This document shows positions 57,615 through 64,000 of a stretch of DNA of 64,000 nt, piece after piece. Origin of the DNA: Micromussa lordhowensis (taxonomy: Eukaryota; Cnidaria; Anthozoa; Scleractinia; Lobophylliidae); contig OZ026605.1 of assembly GCA_964020085.1 (NCBI GenBank), positions 5,762,128 through 5,826,127 on the forward strand, given 5' to 3'. The position numbers were made by a program, and so were the translations under genes. Positions within the stretch are counted from its first letter, which is position 1; each line of letters begins with the position of its first letter. Below the pieces are notes generated by a model. That model saw nothing but the letters and a program-made list of their open reading frames with translations. It was not told where the DNA came from and made no database searches.

Positions 57615-59436
57615 CTGGCAAGAGTAGAGATGGTTAGGTAAACCAGAGTCCTTTTACCTTAGAAAAAACGGAAAGAATAACACCGCGTAAAAATTGAAAC
57701 AAACAAAATTGCAAGGCCTTTTCAGTCTCCACCAAAGGGAAGGTGGTTTACATCTGACCTCATCAAGCCGGTCAGCGTTCGCAGATTTAACGGACTTTGT
57801 CATGGTAGCTTTCTGTCCTCAAAACTTTGCAAGATTGCTTGACTTATCCGAACCGTACCCAGTCGCGACGAATAGACAATTTAGCCGAGGGCACCAGGAG
57901 CGAGATTAAAAAACGGCCTAAAGAGCGTTGTGAGAGGGAACGCTAGTTTCGTTGCGCCACTTCCCAGAATGCCCCTCGCACCGCCTAAAATGTTCTCGCT
58001 GTAGACACCCTCGGTTAGATGGTCTACTTTTTTCAATCAGAAAGATAGCGACTGGGTACGAGTCAGCACGACCTAACCTACGATACACAACAGTCCTCAT
58101 ATGGGACGCATAATTGAGACCTATTACAATTCCTATTTATTAATTTGAATTGAGGTCGCTCTTCATTTAAGCAAAAAGAAAAATCACAGTGTGACGGCAA
58201 CCGACGCATAAATTTTCTAATAAGTCCGCGGACAAACGTTGCGTGACGAGCCAAATAACGACAGCGAAGGAGACTGGGGACTACATGGTCACAAGACAAC
58301 ACAACTTTGCTGAACCGAGACCAAAGAACTAACCTTGGCATCCCTTGTAAGTGCGAAGAATGATGGGATTGAATCTGATTAAACCAGACAGTCTCCCCAG
58401 TCTCCGGATGTTTGAGGAAAGCCGGCAGAACTTGCCAGTAAACCAAAGCTCCGGAGGGTTCCCACTTAAAAGTGAACCCTTTCTGCTGTAGAAAATGTTC
58501 CGCTGTCTGGAAGAATGTAAGAGAGAAAACGTGTGTAAAACTTTCCAGCTTCAATTCCGATTAGTACGTTTGAAGAGATCGTCTACCGACGTGCGCTCAA
58601 CATTCGAGCTAATTTCAAGATTTCACCCAACAATGTATCGTATGGACCAAACAGAGAAATCAACATCCCCCGGCAGTCATTTGACTTCTTGATTTGCCAT
58701 AGGAGGTGGGAATTCGACGTCATTGGTTGTTATTGGCATGGGGAATGTGACGCCATATGGGAGGGATATCGTCAGATTTGAACAAGTTGGCGTGAAATGA
58801 TGGTGAATCGAAGCTGGAAGGCATCTAGAGATCACGCCGTTCATTGTGTGAAGTTGTGGCTCGAGATAAAAGGGTTTCAAAAGCTCGGTTCTGCATTTGA
58901 AGTTAAATATAAAACGCCTGAAAATTTAATCACTTTGATATTTTTATGATATGGAAAACCAATACCTGGGAGACGTTGGAAGCTGAAAACGAAGGTCAGT
59001 ATTCTTTTCCATTTGGGCACCATGTTGTCCCGGAGGCAGGAGAATTTGATCGTCTTATATGGCTCTAAGGTGGGATATATTAACACCATTTCTGGCCTGG
59101 GGGATGGAAATTTGACCAGCGGAAAATTCAAAATGTCAAATGACCGAGGGGGATGTCGAAGTTTCGAATTGACTGATACTATAAAACGTTGTAAGGTTTA
59201 CAAATAATTAGGGTCCTTCCGAAAGTTGCGACTCAAGAGCAAAAACTGTAGTGGTCCATCCGGTTCCACCCTTTGAAAGAAGTGACCAGAGGAAATATTT
59301 ACTTCATTTTTTTAAAAAAAAGATTAAACCTACGAAGTTTCTGATATAACGAGCTGTGTACGTGACTGATGTTACGTTACACAGACAAGCGTTGCGTGAC
59401 ATACTTGGCTTCTTCTTTCCAACTGCCTAAGTTGGA

Positions 59437-59467
<31 letters not shown>

Positions 59468-59613
59468 ATCTGCAGCCGCAGTTCAAATATGAATTATTTC
59501 ATATATACTTCACATCATTTCACTCCTCACGGGAAGATATGAACTCATTTAATTGACCTCGCTCCCAATGTGTTGCTTCATAGCTCAGTTGGTAGAGCAT
59601 CGCACCGGTATCA

Positions 59614-59646
<33 letters not shown>

Positions 59647-61064
59647 TGATTTTTTCAACTGCCTAAGTTGGAAAATTTACTGCAATGATCATTCTTCACT
59701 TTCACTTTGTTCCTTCGCATTATTGTACGTACAATTATTCCCAGGAGAAAATATCTTTTTGAGCGAAGCATTCCTCAAATTTACCATTTATGCTGTTTAA
59801 ATTTATTTATAAAATTGTATTATTAATATCTTGAACTACAAGGAGCCTCGCTGGGACCGGTCTAAATATTTTCCAAAACTTACAAAGCTACATTCCATAC
59901 CTTTGGATCCTCTGTCATAAACACGTCTTGCCATGGAAGGTACGCACCAGGCCCCGCGGAGGAGCGTAACGAACATAACGCACCTTCTTGTCGGCGAAAG
60001 TTTGAAGAACCGTGGGATCAAGATGAGAAAGTATGTCGGTACTTTTAGCCAGCGGCGTCTCTCCTCCACAGTCTTCTCCGGGTTCTTGTTGGCAAAAGAA
60101 CAAAAGCTATGGAAAGACCAGAGTGTCAAAATTATTCCGAGACTTCTCAAGTACTTTTACCGAGTCATTGTCTTCTTCCTGTTTCTCGTACCTATTCACA
60201 GCCTCGACAGCGACAGGACATTCTTTCGTCATTTTCCTTCGCCCAGTCACGTAAAATATTTTCTAAATTTTCAAAACTTTTCGCCATGTTTAAAATAGAG
60301 GTAAATTGTTTGTTATATATTGGCGTCATCTATGCGTCCCAGAAGTCCTATCGAGTTCCTCTTGATCACAGGTGAGAACCAATCAAAATGCGAGAACAAT
60401 TTGACATATTGTAAAGAGTAACGGTTTTGAATCTTCTCAACCAAGGGCGGAACCTTACAAACTTTGCTGAGCATTCCTCCCTCGGGTTTCCCCCACCTCC
60501 TGTTCCTTTATGCTTCATTACCTTAGCTGGATACACCGGACTATAAGCCATCTCATTGTGATGTTCTATCACAGCCTGGGGCGGCTCATCGCTGGCCGTG
60601 TATGTCCCAGAAGTCCTATCGAGCTCCTCTCGTTCTACCGCGCCACCTTGATACGTCATCCCTTTGTAGCCTAGCCTTTGGGACAGGCTGGAAAAGTCAG
60701 CGGCAGTTTTCAGCGGCAGGTTTCGAAGTAAAACAGCACCGTAGTGCGAAAGGTTCTCCTGTAGATATCGACGGCAACTGGCGACACAATCATCCACGGA
60801 GCGGGTTTCGACTCTCACGGCATGAGGAAATGTTCTCGAAGGAGCTGATAAGACATCCGGGAAGCCATCTCCAGTGGAACCAGGTAAAAACTCTTTTCCC
60901 GCCAGTCTAGAAGGTGTATTGGGTTGGAGGTCTGCTGGTTTTAACGTGGTGATCTGAGGGCTCGCGTTGTCGAACTCATGCGTCTTTGTTGCTAGGGAAC
61001 ATGCTGGTGTGGTGCTCAGAAGAGATGGCGGCAACTTCAACGTTCGAAGGGACCTCAATAGCAT
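57423..61064 (-). CDS. TauD/TfdA-like 2-oxoglutarate/Fe(II) dioxygenase (clavaminate-synthase-like), frameshifted as given
   Basis: Four exons read on the minus strand. The family hydroxylates small molecules using Fe(II), O2 and 2-oxoglutarate; the substrate cannot be told. Visible motifs in order: GAVLLRNLPL; the HxE iron dyad in EHHNEMAY; GGETPLA; VRYVRY; LPWQDVFMTEDPK; HPETGETVWFNQIQSHHSSH; TYYGDGSEIE; the distal iron-ligand His in VQHAR; and the 2-oxoglutarate-binding Arg in FTGSRRIL. The N-terminus (MLLRSLRTLKLPPSLLSTTP) is basic, hydroxylated and free of acids, like a mitochondrial presequence. Oddities: exon 2 is 206 nt where phase needs a multiple of three, and about 20 residues normally lying between the HHSSH and YYGDG motifs are missing. 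It may be a live gene with a sequence error, or a recently damaged one. Confidence 0.8.
58334..58506 (-). CDS. Dioxygenase exon 3 (HPETGE...HHSSH)
   Basis: 173 nt. Acceptor CTTCCAG, then TAEHFLQQKGFTFKWEPSGA and HPETGETVWFNQIQSHHSSH, with donor CCAAG|GTTAGT in phase 2. The phase does not match exon 4, which needs phase 0, so at least one short exon is missing between them. Confidence 0.78.
59416..59720 (+). mobile_element. tRNA-derived SINE, head-to-tail with a second tail
   Basis: The tRNA-like head 59575-59645 has a good A box (TAGCTCAGTTGG) and B box (GGTTCGAATCC) and paired GCTTCA/TGAAGC arms, but its anticodon stem does not pair and no CCA follows. The tail CAACTGCCTAAGTTGGAAAATT...ATGATCATTCTTCACTTTC occurs both before (59416-59470) and after (59655-59705) the head. 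Confidence 0.7.
59901..60106 (-). CDS. Dioxygenase exon 2 with internal frameshift
   Basis: Acceptor CCATAG at its start, donor AAG|GTATGG at its end. The first part reads LLFFCQQEPGEDCGGETPLA in one frame and reaches VRYVRYAPPRG. The family-like continuation AYLPWQDVFMTEDPK is in another frame. The exon is 206 nt, one short of 207, and the switch falls at a four-base C run (+ strand 59952-59955). Read straight, the first frame ends at a stop near 59915. Confidence 0.78.
60522..61064 (-). CDS. Dioxygenase exon 1 (presequence, HxE motif)
   Basis: 181 codons from ATG at 61064. An upstream TTG in the same frame at 61073 is not needed. It ends PVYPAK with donor AAG|GTAATG in phase 0. It contains GAVLLRNLPL and the EHHNEMAY iron-binding segment. 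Confidence 0.8.
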
Positions 61065-62181
61065 CTTTTCCAATCAACTACGACAAACTACATAGAACAA
61101 CAAACAAATCCAGCAACATTAAAGTGATTCCACTAGCCTTCAATGCAGGCGTATTTTGACGAGAGAGCGTATTTTGATCAAGCGATCGCTATCTTGGATT
61201 GAAACTTGGAAGAGGCTTGGGGAAAGACGAAACGGCGTCGTAGTACTTGTCGTGCGACATTATTTCATTGCACGTTGATGCTGCGCGTAAATTAACACCT
61301 GTTTTGCAAATTGCGGTACGTAACATGTTGCCCGAGCTTGAACAGGGCTGGATATAGGCGCAACAAAGATTTTCATCTTGCGATGCAGTATTGTTGCGCG
61401 ACAAGTGCAAATATAATGCTGCCCGCGTCGTTACAGACAAAATGAAAAGTAATGCGACCAGTAAGTTCCAGCAAGATCATGGTCTCTTGGTTCCAGATGT
61501 TACACTATTTTCCGTCCGTCTTATTGACGTTCCACGGAGGTGCACCAATGTAGCGGCTTCATACTGGGCTCTGTAAATTTGTACGAAACATTTCGACAAA
61601 TATCCGAGGCTGGGATAGCACGCAGACCTAAAAGTTGGGGAAGTGTCTCCTTTATGTATCCTCCATAAGATCGCATATTCTTGACATCATATCACCCAGC
61701 GAATGGTTTTTGATCTTTTTTTTAATTGCGTGACGGTGAAAACAATCTATTGTACGTCGAATTCCACTGGAAATACGGTCAAATAAGGATCTTCTGACCC
61801 CCTTCCCCGGGGATTCCCACATAAAAAGGACGGGGGGATTTTGAAGAGATTCCCTAAGAGGGCGTGGCGTGGCTTGAAAGTGTTTTTCACCCCTAAGAGG
61901 TGCCACATCCAAAATAACTTCAGGGATTACGAGAAGGATCTCTCGCGCTTCAACAAGACATCACTGGATATTGGTTTATTATCTCCTATCATACTTTTCG
62001 GCTCGATAACCTAAACTGCGAAAGCTTCCGCCGCGGAGCTTTTGAGGTTGAACATGCTAAGAGGTGCCAAAACCACCCCTATAAGGTACTACGAGCACCC
62101 CTACATGGGAGTTCCCCCCCGGGTTCTCTCGGTTCCTGTGCTCACACTTGAGCTTCCAAACCGTAAGCCTGCTCTCAGGCT
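61065..62181. other. Upstream flank of the dioxygenase gene
   Basis: The promoter of the minus-strand gene should lie in the first few hundred bases; no clear core element is seen. Short frames here have no recognisable motifs. Confidence 0.4.
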
Positions 62182-62348
62182 AATAGCCCTTTTCACGGTT
62201 AGTTTTTCTCATTTGCATTACAATGTAATCCAACGTGGGTGCGAGGCAATTTCGGGCTAAAACTACAAAATAGCCCGAAATTGCCTCACATACATGCTAG
62301 ATTATATTGTGATGCAAATGAGAAAAGTTAACCGTGAAAAGGGCTATT
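62182..62348. mobile_element. MITE, ends AATAGCCCTTTTCACGGTT
   Basis: Inverted ends AATAGCCCTTTTCACGGTTA / AACCGTGAAAAGGGCTATT, then CTCATTTGCAT on both sides and a central GGCAATTTCGGGCTA hairpin. 167 bp. Confidence 0.75.
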
Positions 62349-62423
62349 GCCCAGAGATTGGGGGAAATAGGTGTGTGCGGCGCCAAGAGCTATGGTTAGG
62401 ACATAAATTGCCGGTTTTCACAT

Positions 62424-63058
62424 GACGCAAGAGACTATGAGGTGAGAGAACATATCCCCGTGCCCCATGATAATCTTTTTCAATCTATTTTTAGCTTCGT
62501 GCCACTATTTTTAGATTCGTTCCCATGGCCGCACGGTCCATGGTCAGATGTCATTGTGACTATGTTGTGAAGAAACTTGCGAAGACTTTTCGAACCGTCG
62601 ACCGTCACATGATCCAGTGAAATCCTAAATCGAAATTTTAAGGTGTAATTGGCTCTAATTTCCCACTGTGTTTTGTTATCCTGTGTGCAATAAGCGTTCG
62701 AGAAAAGTTATCTCAGTTCCTGAGAAAGAAAGGAACGGAAAGCAACGAGAAATCTTCGAGTAAAGAACAGAGACGACAAGAACGCGAAAGCGAAGGTGAG
62801 ATTTTTTTGTTTTGAGCTTATAAGCTTTCGAAATCAAAGTTTTCAGATTCATCGACAAACTTGTTGTCTACTACAGACGCCATTTTCTCAAAGCAGAACA
62901 GCAAAGCGGTCATTTCGTCATTACGTCATTACAGCTGACCAATCAAGTATCTTTCCTAAAATAGGATCGCAAAGCTAAAATTAGATTGAAAAAGATTATC
63001 ATGGGAAGAGGCCCATGAATGGGGGATGTGTTCTCTCACCTCATAGTCTCTTGCATGA
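62424..63058. mobile_element. Element with about 65-nt inverted ends (GCAAGAGACTATGAGGTGAG)
   Basis: The left end (62424-62490) and right end (62985-63058) are inverted copies through GAGAGAACA.ATCCCC to GATAATCTTTTTCAATC. The roughly 500-bp interior shows no convincing gene. Confidence 0.7.
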
Positions 63059-64000
63059 CGTCACAAAAATTCAAACTACAAAACTATTGATCCTCCTGAT
63101 ATTTTACTTTCATGATGTAGAAGAGCAGCTGAAAACTAATATCCATAAACATTTTTGCTCAGAATGGGTTCTTGTGATAGACCACACTTGAATTTCTTAA
63201 GTTTTTGCGTGACGCGACGTTACATGACGGCCGTGTTGGTTAAAAAGTGACTTATTTCAGGACTTATTTCGGGGAATTTGGCTATCTGAATAGTTCTTGT
63301 ATTAGAAATAGTATTATTTTAATGTTTTTGAGTTCCTCCAGAGATAAATTCACGCTTCTGTAGCAAAACTCAGTAACAGATGGAGTCTCTATACAAATTT
63401 CTATAAATGTGGGTAAAAAGTTTCCCCGCATATCTTGCATAAGCAAAATTATTGTGACCTGAATCTTGACGAGAGCCTTTGCATACTTACCTTCTTTCTT
63501 TTCTCAGATTCTGGACTTAATCTATTGAACGGTATTTATTTTTTATTTTGAATGGCGTGACACTGAAAACCAGCAATAGGGTATCGATTTTGGCCATTAA
63601 TTCTGTTCATAAGTAGGGTATGGTTTTTGTACTCTAGTCCTTAATTGGATATCTTCTGTTTTAGAAAAAAGCTACTTTTTCATCATTATCGATAAGACCG
63701 TCAACAAAAGCCCTTCACAAATTACGTTTACGGCAATTTAACATTGTCAAACGTTAATTTTTGTAAGGACCACCGTGACAAAACAGAAGTACCGGATCCT
63801 CTCGCTGTAGAGAATCTAATCAGCTATACATGATGGAGGGTTTCATGCGGTGAGCTTGGATTCTGCTTGACAAGATGCACAAACCCTGAACTTGTTGCGA
63901 AATGTGAGCATATTTTAGGCATGACAAGTTGTGAGTTAAATGAACGAGCCGCAAAGCCAAAGTTTGTTGCTCAAAGTTGACCGACCGCGACGGACCGTCT
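63059..64000. other. Intergenic, nothing recognised
   Basis: AT-rich, no long frames or splice-consistent exons with a recognisable product. Confidence 0.4.

Noticed and set aside
59575..59645. tRNA gene with good A and B boxes
   Set aside because: The anticodon stem does not pair, and a SINE tail follows and precedes it; better read as a SINE head. The same holds for 23442-23513 and 10853-10925.

Overview
This is eukaryotic DNA, most likely from an anthozoan cnidarian and probably a stony coral. The coding sequence is split into many short exons (40-250 nt) with canonical GT/AG borders, the background is AT-rich, and the introns and spacers are packed with short inverted-repeat transposons, tRNA-derived SINEs, a dead LINE and Penelope-type debris of kinds I associate with coral genomes. 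The taxon is an inference; no rRNA or mitochondrial marker is present.

Only two host genes can be assembled with confidence. The first (+ strand, 19823-52904) is a single-pass membrane receptor with a cytoplasmic SEFIR domain, i.e. IL-17-receptor-like. Its exons are: signal peptide (19823-19981), two N-terminal ectodomain exons, a five-exon ectodomain block with an FnIII-like pattern, a transmembrane exon (48406-48513), a proline-rich juxtamembrane exon, and two SEFIR exons ending at a stop at 52904. All splice phases agree. The five-exon block is present twice because 8.9 kb (29569-38454) is tandemly repeated at 38458-47359. The block is 360 nt and phase 1 at both ends, so using both copies keeps the frame (553 aa, against 433 aa with one copy). 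A dead LINE sits in intron 3.

The second gene (- strand, 61064-57423) is a TauD/TfdA-type 2-oxoglutarate/Fe(II) dioxygenase (clavaminate-synthase-like) with a probable mitochondrial presequence. Four exons are recognisable. Exon 2 carries a one-base frameshift at a C run (59952-59955, + strand), and a short linking exon before the last one was not found.

Layout: 1-19.8 kb is intergenic and dominated by short transposons. It includes TTAA-flanked MITEs, one of which is split by a 2.4-kb foldback element with TAA duplications. 19.8-53.1 kb is the receptor gene. 53.1-57.4 kb is intergenic, with a MITE and a Penelope-like fragment beside a hammerhead-ribozyme-like motif. 57.4-61.1 kb is the dioxygenase. 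61.1-64 kb holds inverted-repeat elements. A possible 85-residue secreted protein (8520-8263, - strand) is weakly supported. The two main genes show no functional link.
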